Positions 1 through 7,097 of a stretch of DNA of 9,678 nucleotides are shown piece after piece. The DNA comes from an uncultured Gammaproteobacteria bacterium. GTDB taxonomy: Bacteria > Pseudomonadota > Gammaproteobacteria > SZUA-140. Position 1 is the stretch's first letter, and each line of letters opens with the position of its first letter. The stretch covers positions 1-9,678 of the forward strand of contig CALZIG010000132.1 of NCBI GenBank assembly GCA_945787585.1, given 5' to 3'. The notes beneath the pieces were generated by a model, which saw nothing but the letters and a program-made list of their open reading frames with translations, was not told the origin of the DNA and did no database searches. Both the position numbers and the translations under genes were made by a program.

Positions 1-860
1 ACACGAAAACGATGCTTATCATCCTCTTTCCCAGTAACATTAAATCGTCCCAGATCTACGGCCGACAATAGCTGGCGGTCGGCGAAATAATCCCCCATCA
101 CGCCAAAGAGCTGAAACATATTACCCCCCACATTGCCGCCCTGGTGACAGGCAATGCAACCGTAAGCCTTGAATAACTGATAACCCTTACGTTGCTCTAC
201 ACTCAATGCACCTTCATCTCCGTGTAGAAAACGGTCAAAAGAAGCGTCTGGGGTGACTAAAGAGCGCTCAAATTCGGCGAGCACATCAATCACATCTTGC
301 TTTCGAATATCACTTGATTGATAGAGCTGTTTAAACGCGCTTTGGTACTCTGGGATAAAAGTCAGCGTGTTTAGTATCTCGCTCCACTGTGCGCCCATTT
401 CGGTCACGCTGGTCAGTGATTCATTGACCTGCTCCTCTAATGTCAGCGCACGCCCATCCCAGTACCAGCGGAAATTGTTGGCACTATTATAGATAGTGGG
501 TGTATTAACCGATCCCAGAGACCTATCACCATCAACAGGATGCGAACGATGATCAACACCGCCATCACTGAGTCGATGACAACTATCACAGGAGATATCG
601 CCTTCGGGTGAAAGACGTTTGTCGAGAAAGAGACGACGACCAAGCGCGGCCTTTTCTTTATTCAGGTTTCGAGGCCTGGCAACTGGCTGAAGCGGTTCGT
701 TGATATATTGCTGGGTAGGAAGGTCATATAAGTAGAATGGATCTGAATGAATAATTTCAGGGACTGATTCATCTTCGCCATAGAGTGAATACCCCAGCAA
801 CCAGGGCAGAGAAACTAAAAATAGTAATAATGGCACACTAACAACGACACTCTTTTTCAT
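1..860 (-). CDS. Di-heme cytochrome c peroxidase (CCP/MauG family), partial at the left edge
   Basis: The reading frame opens at the ATG at 858-860 and stays open to the window edge, giving about 286 residues without the C-terminus; family members usually have 320-370. Two CxxCH heme c sites are visible, CDSCH at residues 91-95 and CIACH at 235-239. Family signatures surround them: FLDKRLS before heme 1, NTPTIYN, the WDGR segment near residue 134 carrying the conserved Trp region, EMG near 154, and FERSLVTP near 197 in the inter-heme linker; GGNMFQLFG follows heme 2. The first 27 residues are basic then strongly hydrophobic, a signal peptide or uncleaved membrane anchor with no obvious cleavage motif. 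The expected role is periplasmic reduction of H2O2 to water with electrons from a small cytochrome c or quinol pool. The C-terminal part, including the axial ligand region of the electron-transferring heme, lies outside. The ribosome site is weak. A MauG-like role in protein modification cannot be excluded. Confidence 0.92.
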   Translation of the reverse strand, partial: MKKSVVVSVPLLLFLVSLPWLLGYSLYGEDESVPEIIHSDPFYLYDLPTQQYINEPLQPVARPRNLNKEKAALGRRLFLDKRLSPEGDISCDSCHRLSDGGVDHRSHPVDGDRSLGSVNTPTIYNSANNFRWYWDGRALTLEEQVNESLTSVTEMGAQWSEILNTLTFIPEYQSAFKQLYQSSDIRKQDVIDVLAEFERSLVTPDASFDRFLHGDEGALSVEQRKGYQLFKAYGCIACHQGGNVGGNMFQLFGVMGDYFADRQLLSAVDLGRFNVTGKEDDKHRFR

Positions 861-919
861 TTCACGCGCCCAACATCCCGCTTTAGATTAAAAGCCAGTG
901 CACCAAATAGAGCTAATCT

Positions 920-942
920 TGAATAAACTAAGCGTTCATTCA
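920..942. repeat. Inverted repeat between argG and the peroxidase gene
   Basis: Arms TGAATAAAC (920-928) and GTTCATTCA (934-942) flank a 5-base centre. They differ at one position, which becomes a G-U wobble in minus-strand RNA, so a 9-pair hairpin could form 37 bases after the argG stop. No run of U follows it, so it is a poor intrinsic terminator. It may equally be a regulator-binding site 60 bases upstream of the peroxidase start. Confidence 0.4.
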
Positions 943-979
943 TGCATATCGAGTTATTCTTATCAAAACGACTTAATGC

Positions 980-2194
980 CTATCGCTTCCTCGCTGCGAT
1001 ACGAAGGCGCAATGCATTCAGTTTAATGAATCCCTCTGCATCCTGTTGATTATAACTCCCAGCATCATCTTCAAATGTCGCAATACTGGCATCAAACAGA
1101 CTATCCGATGCTGACTGACGACCCACCACCATCACATTTCCTTTATAAAGCTTGATGCGCACTATACCGTTCACTCGTGTCTGTGATGCATCAATCATCG
1201 CCTGCATCATTTCACGCTCAGGGCTCCACCAATAACCGTTATAGACTAGCGTCGCATAGCGCGGCATCAATTCATCTTTAAGGTGTGCCACTTCGCGGTC
1301 CAGCGTAATGGATTCAATCGCACGGTGCGCCTTTAACATCACCGTGCCCGCGGGGGTTTCATAGCAGCCACGAGACTTCATCCCAACATAACGATTTTCA
1401 ACGATGTCATCACGACCCACACCGTTCTCCCCGCCGACCTTATTAAGATATCGCATCACTTCAGCGGGGCTCATCGCTTCACCATCAATCGCGACGATAT
1501 CACCCGCCTGATAAGTTAGCTCCAGATATAGCGCCTGGTCTGGCGCCTCCTCAGGGCTGACTGTCCAGCGCCACATGTCGGCCTCCGGTTCTGCCCATGG
1601 GTCTTCCAGAATATCCCCCTCATAGGAGATATGCAGTAAGTTTGCATCCATTGAATAAGGCGATTTTTTACCCCGTTTCTGCTCGATCGCAATGCCATGC
1701 TGATCGGCGTAGGCCATCAGTTTTTCACGCGAGTTGAGGTCCCATTCACGCCACGGTGCGATGATCTTCACATCGGGTTTCAGCGCGTACGCCCCCAATT
1801 CAAAACGCACCTGATCATTCCCTTTGCCGGTCGCACCGTGCGATACCGCATCGGCACCGGTCTCATTGGCGATCTCGATCAGCCGTTTTGCGATTAACGG
1901 ACGGGCAATTGAGGTGCCCAGCAGGTACTCACCTTCATAGATGGCGTTGGCGCGAAACATCGGAAAAACATAATCGCGCGCGTACTCTTCACATAGATCT
2001 TCGATGTAGATCTCTTTAATCCCCATCGCCTCGGCCTTGGCCCGCGCCGGCGCAACCTCTTCACCCTGGCCAATATCCGCAGTAAAAGTGACCACCTCAC
2101 AGTGGTATTCATCCTGTAGCCACTTGGCAATGATTGACGTATCAAGGCCGCCTGAATAGGCCAGCACAACTTTTTTGACATCTGATTGCGACAT
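980..2194 (-). CDS. argG: Argininosuccinate synthase
   Basis: The enzyme catalyses the ATP-dependent condensation of citrulline with aspartate to argininosuccinate, the penultimate step of arginine synthesis, in the cytoplasm. The 404-residue length is normal for the family. The N-terminal ATP-binding P-loop AYSGGLDTS is at residues 12-20, ADIGQGEE at 39-46, and the citrulline/aspartate-binding segment [13 protein letters not shown] at 120-132. [11 protein letters not shown] and the downstream GCYETPAGT segment, with the usual C-terminal helix, follow. This is the short type widespread in bacteria, as opposed to the longer E. coli type. ATG at 2192-2194 fits the family N-terminus; AGGA lies 9 bases before it. 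The stop is TAG. It is separated by 123 bases from the squalene synthase gene upstream and probably has its own promoter. No other arg gene is in the window. Confidence 0.98.
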   Translation of the reverse strand: MSQSDVKKVVLAYSGGLDTSIIAKWLQDEYHCEVVTFTADIGQGEEVAPARAKAEAMGIKEIYIEDLCEEYARDYVFPMFRANAIYEGEYLLGTSIARPLIAKRLIEIANETGADAVSHGATGKGNDQVRFELGAYALKPDVKIIAPWREWDLNSREKLMAYADQHGIAIEQKRGKKSPYSMDANLLHISYEGDILEDPWAEPEADMWRWTVSPEEAPDQALYLELTYQAGDIVAIDGEAMSPAEVMRYLNKVGGENGVGRDDIVENRYVGMKSRGCYETPAGTVMLKAHRAIESITLDREVAHLKDELMPRYATLVYNGYWWSPEREMMQAMIDASQTRVNGIVRIKLYKGNVMVVGRQSASDSLFDASIATFEDDAGSYNQQDAEGFIKLNALRLRIAARKR

Positions 2195-2234
2195 TCAAAA
2201 TAATCCTATAAGTAACATGGTTTCTTGGTTGCAA

Positions 2235-2240
2235 ATTATA
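2235..2240 (-). promoter_or_regulatory. Candidate -10 box for argG
   Basis: The minus strand reads TATAAT here, a perfect sigma70 -10 hexamer in an AT-rich stretch 40 bases before the argG start, which would give a leader of about 35 bases. No good TTGACA-like -35 stands at 16-18 bases and there is no extended -10 TG, so the assignment rests on the -10 hexamer and position alone. Confidence 0.35.
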
Positions 2241-2317
2241 ACGTAAACAACACTACAGGGCTGTAAAATGACATTAATTTTATGCCATTTAAGCCGCTTT
2301 TAGCTTCGACTAGGAGA

Positions 2318-3412
2318 TCACGATGGACGAACAATACCTCGTCGCAGTTGCGCACACCACCATCGTAACAATGAATTGGCGAAAACGACACCGCACGACA
2401 GTAACATCATACGATAAACCCAACCACGCTTCACTTTGCAGACATACCTTACCTCAAGCCACTCCGTCTGCTGCGAGAGCTGGACAAGGGTCTTCAAGCC
2501 GATGAGCAGCGGCCACAACGCCGCCAACCGCAACCGCACGCAGCGGCGAGGCAGCGCAGTGACATACGCCTCTGCCGACGCATAGTGGGCAAGCGCCACA
2601 TCAATCCCTTTTATCAGCAGTGGCTGTGCCGACGCACTATTGTTGGCATTCAGCAAAGCCCCCGCCGTTAACCCGGCTTCATCCAGCCACAGTTGCGGCA
2701 GGTAACAGCGTCCCAGCCGCAGGTCTCGCGGCACATCGCGCAAGATATTGGTCATCTGTAACGCCTGCCCAAAGTGAATACCCAGATTTGAGTATTGCGC
2801 TTCAGCCTCGCCCCACGCCCGAAGTTCGTCAGTGTGCGCAATGGAGATTTTTGTCCAGAACTCACCGACACACCCGGCCACCAGATAGGTATAGCGCGCC
2901 AGTTGTTGCTCATCCGGTAAAGCGGTGACTGTCGTCGCATCATTCATCGGGGCAGGAAAGTTTTCCAGATCACTCAACATCCCTTCGATCAGTGTTAAAA
3001 CTACGCTGCGGATGAGCGCCCTGTCAGGGCCCGTCTGTCGAGCGAACAATTCAAACAACGCCGGCAACTTCGTCAGTAACTCACTTTCGGCGATATGATC
3101 CAGCCGATCAACATACGCTTCTCTTAACCGTTCAAGCACCGCTTCCGACGCTTTATCGAGCTGTAGTTGCGCATGAAATTGTTGCAGTGCCGCCGATCTT
3201 TTTAGCATAGGTACAGCGGTAGTATCTGCGAGTGTATCTGCCGCGCGCGCCAACAGGTAGGCGACACTGATCGGCTCCCGTAACGGCTGTGGTAGCACCC
3301 GTAATGTCAGATAAAAACTACGCGACACACCACGCAGCAGGTCATTCAGCAGGTAGTGGCGCGCCACATCATCGAGTGATGAGGGTAAAAATGATGCGGA
3401 CTCAGGCGGCAT
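2318..3412 (-). CDS. Squalene/phytoene synthase family protein, probably squalene synthase (farnesyl-diphosphate farnesyltransferase)
   Basis: The 364-residue protein belongs to the trans-isoprenyl diphosphate synthase head-to-head family. The two Asp-rich metal/diphosphate motifs are intact: DTLAD at residues 59-63 and DVPRD at 226-230, the latter within QMTNILRD and followed by GRCYLP. The family segment YLVAGCVGEFW lies near 177-186 and GVSRSFY near 28-34. A hydrophobic stretch at about 333-352 near the C-terminus, followed by Arg residues, looks like a membrane anchor, as in eukaryotic squalene synthase and some bacterial relatives; phytoene synthases usually lack it. The likely reaction is condensation of two farnesyl diphosphates with NADPH reduction to squalene, for hopanoids or related lipids. 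No squalene cyclase or hpn gene is present in the window. The ATG (3410-3412) lies inside the end of the upstream gene, with an 11-base overlap, so translation is probably coupled. A phytoene-type product remains possible. Confidence 0.87.
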   Translation of the reverse strand: MPPESASFLPSSLDDVARHYLLNDLLRGVSRSFYLTLRVLPQPLREPISVAYLLARAADTLADTTAVPMLKRSAALQQFHAQLQLDKASEAVLERLREAYVDRLDHIAESELLTKLPALFELFARQTGPDRALIRSVVLTLIEGMLSDLENFPAPMNDATTVTALPDEQQLARYTYLVAGCVGEFWTKISIAHTDELRAWGEAEAQYSNLGIHFGQALQMTNILRDVPRDLRLGRCYLPQLWLDEAGLTAGALLNANNSASAQPLLIKGIDVALAHYASAEAYVTALPRRCVRLRLAALWPLLIGLKTLVQLSQQTEWLEVRYVCKVKRGWVYRMMLLSCGVVFANSLLRWWCAQLRRGIVRPS

Positions 3413-4094
3413 CCGTTATCTCTTTTACCCCTGTCGGCAGCAGGTCTGCAAAGACGAAGCCGTCTCGCTCGACGATCTCGCCCACAGTAATATCGATAAC
3501 ACCATCGAACATCGGACCAGCTGAGACAAAGCTATGGAACTCGCCATTCTCACCACAGGGGTCGACCCCCGCAGGCAGCTCATCCAATAACGCATGGTTA
3601 AACATTCGCCCCACAAACTGCGGCGCGAGTTGCTTTGGATCGACGCAGGTTAAATGTGCGCGCAAGCCACCCTCAATCATGTCACGACTCAACGTCGCCG
3701 TCGGCATACCCCACAACGGAAAAATTGGCTCGATGCCACAGCCCGCCAGTTTTTGTTCACGGTATGCCCGAATGTCTTCCAGATAGAGATCACCAAAGGC
3801 GAAACAGTCGATCGAGCGCTGCTGGCAACGCGCAACAAATGCGGACATACGCGCCTCATACTCTGCATTACTGCAAGGGCTGGGGATCTCAATAATATCC
3901 AGCGGTAAGCCTGCACGCTCTGCCTGTAACATCAGCAGTTCACGTCGCACAGCGTGCATTGCCACCCGATCATGCGTCTGATTAACGGTTGTAAACAAGC
4001 CTACCACTTCAATCTCACGCTGCTGTTGCAGCACATGCAACGCCCACGCGCTATCTTTGCCGCTGCTCCATGAGAGCAAAACTCTTTTTTTCAT
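3402..4094 (-). CDS. Dph6/DUF71 (COG2102) family ATP-binding protein, annotated as diphthine-ammonia ligase; role in bacteria unknown
   Basis: The 230-residue protein is a single-domain adenine-nucleotide alpha-hydrolase fold enzyme. The PP-loop SWSSGKDSAW is at residues 8-17, and the family's C-terminal signature GENGEFHSF at 181-189; both are hallmarks of COG2102. In archaea and eukaryotes the family amidates diphthine on elongation factor 2 using ATP and ammonium. Bacteria lack diphthamide, so that reaction is not expected here, and published comparative genomics assigned some bacterial members to other roles such as B12 salvage. No cobalamin gene is nearby to support that. The RidA-like C-terminal domains of the yeast enzyme are absent. 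The start ATG at 4092-4094 is preceded by AAGGA with suitable spacing. The gene begins 43 bases after the ptsP stop and overlaps the squalene synthase start by 11 bases, so it looks like the third gene of a four-gene operon. Confidence 0.85.
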   Translation of the reverse strand: MKKRVLLSWSSGKDSAWALHVLQQQREIEVVGLFTTVNQTHDRVAMHAVRRELLMLQAERAGLPLDIIEIPSPCSNAEYEARMSAFVARCQQRSIDCFAFGDLYLEDIRAYREQKLAGCGIEPIFPLWGMPTATLSRDMIEGGLRAHLTCVDPKQLAPQFVGRMFNHALLDELPAGVDPCGENGEFHSFVSAGPMFDGVIDITVGEIVERDGFVFADLLPTGVKEITDAA

Positions 4095-4137
4095 GCGCTA
4101 TTCCTTACACTACCATCGTCGCAGTAAATCGCTGCGA

Positions 4138-6405
4138 TCACTTTCCAGCCCTCACCAATCCGCCCAATCCCTGCTGCTCCAATGCCTGCTCAAGGTATTC
4201 TCGTAGAGTATTGGCATCATCATATTGCAGCGCCTGATCTAAAACCTGTCGCGCTTCAATGACGGTAAAGCTACGAATCACGGACTTCACCCGCGGCATG
4301 CTCGCGGCACTCATGCTCAAGCTATCGATCCCCATGCCGAGCAGTAGTAGTGCAGAGACTGGGTCACCGGCCATCTCGCCGCAGACACTCACCGGCTTAC
4401 CCATAAGATGTGCGCCGGCGACGATTTGAATCAGCGCACGCAACACTGCCGGGTGCAGTGCGTCATAAAGTGAAGCCACGCGTGGGTTATTACGATCCAC
4501 TGCCAATAAATACTGTGTCAGATCATTGGTGCCCACTGAAAAAAAATCGACCCGCGCCGCCAGCGCCTCGATCTGATAGATCACCGACGGTACCTCAACC
4601 ATAATCCCAACCTGTGGCATCACTACCGGCTCACCGGCCTCCAGTAGTTCGTGATGTGCGCGGCCAATCAACTGTAGTGCACGATCAACCTCGGCCACAT
4701 TACTCACCATCGGCAATAACAGATGGAGATTATTCAAACCCACACTGGCGCGCATCATCGCCCGTAGCTGCACCAAAAATATTTCAGGATGATCGAGCGA
4801 AATGCGAATGCCTCGCCAACCAAGAAAAGGGTTCTCTTCATTGATCGGGAAATACGAGAGCGCCTTATCGCCGCCCACATCCAGCGTGCGCAGGGTGACA
4901 GGTCGCGGCGCAAAGCCCTTCAGTACTTCATGGTAAATCGTGCGCTGCTCCTCTTCGCCAGGGAAACGTTCACGAATCATAAAAGGGAATTCGGTACGAT
5001 AGAGTCCAATGCCTTCGGCCCCACTCTCAATCGAGGGTGCCAAATCAGACAACAGGCCCGTGTTGGCGTAAAGCGGCAGATGTATCCCATCAGGCGTCTC
5101 CGAGGGCAGCTCCCTCAGCCCTTCCAGCCCCGCGACCAACTCCTCTTCTTCGCGCGCAAGGCGGGTATATTCATCCCGTACCGCCTGCGATGGCGTAACA
5201 AAGAGCCGGCCACGATAGCCATCGACTACCAGCTCACAGCCATCAATGCGCGACACGGGTAATTCACTGGCGCCGACCACCGCCGGAATTCCCATCGCAT
5301 GCGCTAAAATCGCAACATGAGATGAGCTTGAACCGCGTGCCGAAACAACCCCCACCAGACGCTCTCGCGGCACCTCTGCCAGCATCGTCGCAGAGATATC
5401 CTCCCCCACAAGGATGGTCTTTAATGGGTAGTCGGGCTGGCGGCGAACCTGATGCTGCAGATGCGCCAGGATTCGTCGCCCAAGATCACGGACATCATCA
5501 GCTCGTTCACTCAGATAGGAGTCATCCATCGACTCAAATAACTGCGCCTGCTCATTAATGGTGTCTCGCCACGCCCCCGGTGCCCAGCTACCACCGCGTA
5601 TCCGTTCAATTGTTTTGCCGATTAACGTCTCGCTGTTCAGCATTAACAGGTAAGCATCAAACAGTGCGCGACTCTCGGCCCCCAGTTCGGGATGTATCGA
5701 GGCATCGAGCGCCTTGATATTAGTGCGCGCCGCATCAAGTGCCTGCTCCAATGCAAGAATCTCCGTCGCGGTATCTAGCGTTTTACGATGGGGTACTGCA
5801 TCAAGATCGGACATCGGATAGACCACGACCGCGGTGCCAATCCCCACGCCCGGGGCACCCGGCAGCGCCACAATGGGGCGATTAGTTTTACCCGCAGGCG
5901 TCTCGGTAAAGTCTTTAATATCACCCCGCGCATCTGCATGTGCCATGGCACCAGCCAACTGTGCAGCGACCGTCAGCAGAAAAGCGACTTCATCTTCATC
6001 AAAACAACGCAGGCTACGCTGGCGCACCACCAGCACCCCCATTACCTGTCGATGGTGAATGATCGGGACACCTAAAAAACCGTGAAAAGAGACCTCGCCC
6101 GTTTCAGCAATAAATCGATATCGGGGATGATCTGGCGCATTACTAAGGTTAAGCATCTCCTGCGTCTCACCCACTACACTGACCAACCCTTCGCCCTGGT
6201 TAATCCGCACCACACCAATAGCCTCAGGGTTCAACCCATCGCTCGCCATGAGAATATATTGCTGCTCCACGTGATCTAACAGATAAATTGAACAGACATC
6301 GACAGACATCGCCTGCTTAACACGCGAAACAATAATTAATGAGGCTTGTTGAAGGTCATGCGCAGCGTTAACCTCTTGCACAATACGACGCAAGACTACC
6401 AGCAT
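4138..6405 (-). CDS. ptsP: Phosphoenolpyruvate-protein phosphotransferase PtsP (Enzyme I-Ntr) with N-terminal GAF domain
   Basis: This is the first enzyme of the nitrogen phosphotransferase system. It takes phosphate from phosphoenolpyruvate and passes it to NPr and then EIIA-Ntr, a regulatory rather than sugar-transport chain. The 755-residue protein has a GAF sensor domain at about 15-155 (with FLGVPIIHHRQVMGVLVV near 110-127), then the Enzyme I part beginning PGAPGVGIG at 182-190. The phosphorylated His is H363 in SSSSHVAILAHAMGIPAVVG. The PEP-binding barrel has GIGLYRTEFPFM (466-476), RTLDVGGDK (506-514), NPFLGWRGIR (525-534), GTNDLTQY (625-632) and the catalytic Cys in CGEMAGDP (675-682). 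All active-site elements are intact. In E. coli and Pseudomonas the GAF domain senses glutamine/2-oxoglutarate status; this is inferred here. ATG 6403-6405 has AAGG 7 bases upstream; another ATG at 6408-6410 is out of frame. It follows rppH by 61 bases, the conserved order. The ptsN and ptsO partners are not in the window. Confidence 0.97.
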   Translation of the reverse strand: MLVVLRRIVQEVNAAHDLQQASLIIVSRVKQAMSVDVCSIYLLDHVEQQYILMASDGLNPEAIGVVRINQGEGLVSVVGETQEMLNLSNAPDHPRYRFIAETGEVSFHGFLGVPIIHHRQVMGVLVVRQRSLRCFDEDEVAFLLTVAAQLAGAMAHADARGDIKDFTETPAGKTNRPIVALPGAPGVGIGTAVVVYPMSDLDAVPHRKTLDTATEILALEQALDAARTNIKALDASIHPELGAESRALFDAYLLMLNSETLIGKTIERIRGGSWAPGAWRDTINEQAQLFESMDDSYLSERADDVRDLGRRILAHLQHQVRRQPDYPLKTILVGEDISATMLAEVPRERLVGVVSARGSSSSHVAILAHAMGIPAVVGASELPVSRIDGCELVVDGYRGRLFVTPSQAVRDEYTRLAREEEELVAGLEGLRELPSETPDGIHLPLYANTGLLSDLAPSIESGAEGIGLYRTEFPFMIRERFPGEEEQRTIYHEVLKGFAPRPVTLRTLDVGGDKALSYFPINEENPFLGWRGIRISLDHPEIFLVQLRAMMRASVGLNNLHLLLPMVSNVAEVDRALQLIGRAHHELLEAGEPVVMPQVGIMVEVPSVIYQIEALAARVDFFSVGTNDLTQYLLAVDRNNPRVASLYDALHPAVLRALIQIVAGAHLMGKPVSVCGEMAGDPVSALLLLGMGIDSLSMSAASMPRVKSVIRSFTVIEARQVLDQALQYDDANTLREYLEQALEQQGLGGLVRAGK

Positions 6406-6466
6406 GTCATAACCTTAAAGCGTGTGAACAAAAAGATGATGGCCGTGAATGCAGCCCACCCAGAAA

Positions 6467-6952
6467 CTAGCTCGCCCTGCGAGGCAGAACCAGAGGTTCC
6501 AGCTCGGCCAATGCATGCCTGTAAACATTACGTTTGAAAGCGACGATCTCTTCCAGTGGGTCCCAATAATCCACCCAGCGCCAGTGATCAAACTCCGGCT
6601 GATCGGTGGCATCCAGCCGCACATCACTCTCGTCGCCTTTCATATCCAACAGAAACCAGATCTGTTTCTGGCCGATACACAACGGCTTGCTTTGGTGACG
6701 AACCAATCCTTTTGGCAGACGATAACGCAGCCAGTCACTGGTGCGACCCAGAATAGTGACGTGACGGGGTTCGAGGCCAACCTCTTCATGGAGCTCGCGA
6801 TACATTGCATCTTCTGGGGTTTCGTTGAGCTGAATGCCGCCCTGAGGAAATTGCCACGCCTGCTGACCTATGCGGCGGGCCCATAGCAGTTTACCCTCCT
6901 GATTGTTCAGGATAATGCCCACATTAGCTCTATATCCGTCAAGATCGATCAC
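6467..6952 (-). CDS. rppH: RNA pyrophosphohydrolase RppH (Nudix hydrolase)
   Basis: The enzyme removes pyrophosphate from the 5' triphosphate of mRNAs, which opens them to RNase E decay; some family members also cleave diadenosine polyphosphates. The 161-residue protein carries a complete Nudix box at residues 38-60, with E44, R52, E53, E56 and E57 in the order G-x5-E-x7-REL-x-EE-x-GL. Typical RppH segments are the N-terminal [16 protein letters not shown] just before the box, [20 protein letters not shown] and [11 protein letters not shown]. The start is GTG at 6950-6952; the family N-terminus MIDxDGYR fixes this choice, and GAGG lies 8 bases upstream. The C-terminus is close to the minimal family form, lacking the extra low-complexity tail of the E. 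coli protein. It is the promoter-proximal gene of the rppH-ptsP unit and diverges from the HAD phosphatase gene. Confidence 0.97.
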   Translation of the reverse strand: MIDLDGYRANVGIILNNQEGKLLWARRIGQQAWQFPQGGIQLNETPEDAMYRELHEEVGLEPRHVTILGRTSDWLRYRLPKGLVRHQSKPLCIGQKQIWFLLDMKGDESDVRLDATDQPEFDHWRWVDYWDPLEEIVAFKRNVYRHALAELEPLVLPRRAS

Positions 6953-6975
6953 TAGTCAGGCCTCACAAAACTGCT

Positions 6976-6992
6976 ACAATTGTCCAAATTGT
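6976..6992. repeat. Inverted repeat in the rppH/HAD divergent spacer, rppH-proximal
   Basis: Perfect 6-base arms ACAATT (6976-6981) and AATTGT (6987-6992) flank GTCCA. The same bases also form a direct repeat of AATTGTC (6978-6984 and 6987-6993). It lies 24 bases upstream of the rppH start, a plausible operator position. On the plus strand TGCTACAAT (6972-6980) resembles an extended -10 for the HAD gene, but no -35 supports it. Confidence 0.3.
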
Positions 6993-7033
6993 CACATAAA
7001 TCATGGCTTCAGCGCAAATTAAACCCCTCATTA

Positions 7034-7054
7034 TGTTGAAAATTAACATCAACA
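7034..7054. repeat. Inverted repeat in the rppH/HAD divergent spacer, HAD-proximal
   Basis: Arms TGTTGA (7034-7039) and TCAACA (7049-7054) are separated by 9 bases; a second overlapping pair, ATGTT (7033-7037) and AACAT (7045-7049), shares the region. It ends 43 bases before the GTG start of the HAD gene. It could be a transcription-factor site, but short arms in AT-rich DNA can arise by chance. Confidence 0.28.
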
Positions 7055-7097
7055 GAGTGGGTCACCAGCACAAATACTAAAAACAGGGGTAAACAAC

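Noticed and set aside
953..966. FNR-like site (minus strand TTGAT-AAGA-ATAAC) upstream of the peroxidase gene
   Set aside because: Only one half-site fits; the second matches ATCAA poorly, and the site is nearly 100 bases from the start codon.
2291..2306. AAGC/GCTT hairpin as terminator after the squalene synthase gene
   Set aside because: The stem has only 4 pairs, the loop is 8 bases and no T-tract follows.
3289..3786. 165-codon open frame on the plus strand
   Set aside because: It lies antisense to the ends of two genes with clear family motifs, has Ser/Pro/Thr-rich composition typical of shadow frames, and shows no recognisable domain.
4789..5262. 157-codon open frame on the plus strand
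   Set aside because: It is wholly antisense to the ptsP barrel region, which is intact and conserved; no motif or ribosome site supports it.
6449..6886. 145-codon open frame on the plus strand
   Set aside because: It is antisense to rppH, whose Nudix box and flanking motifs are complete.
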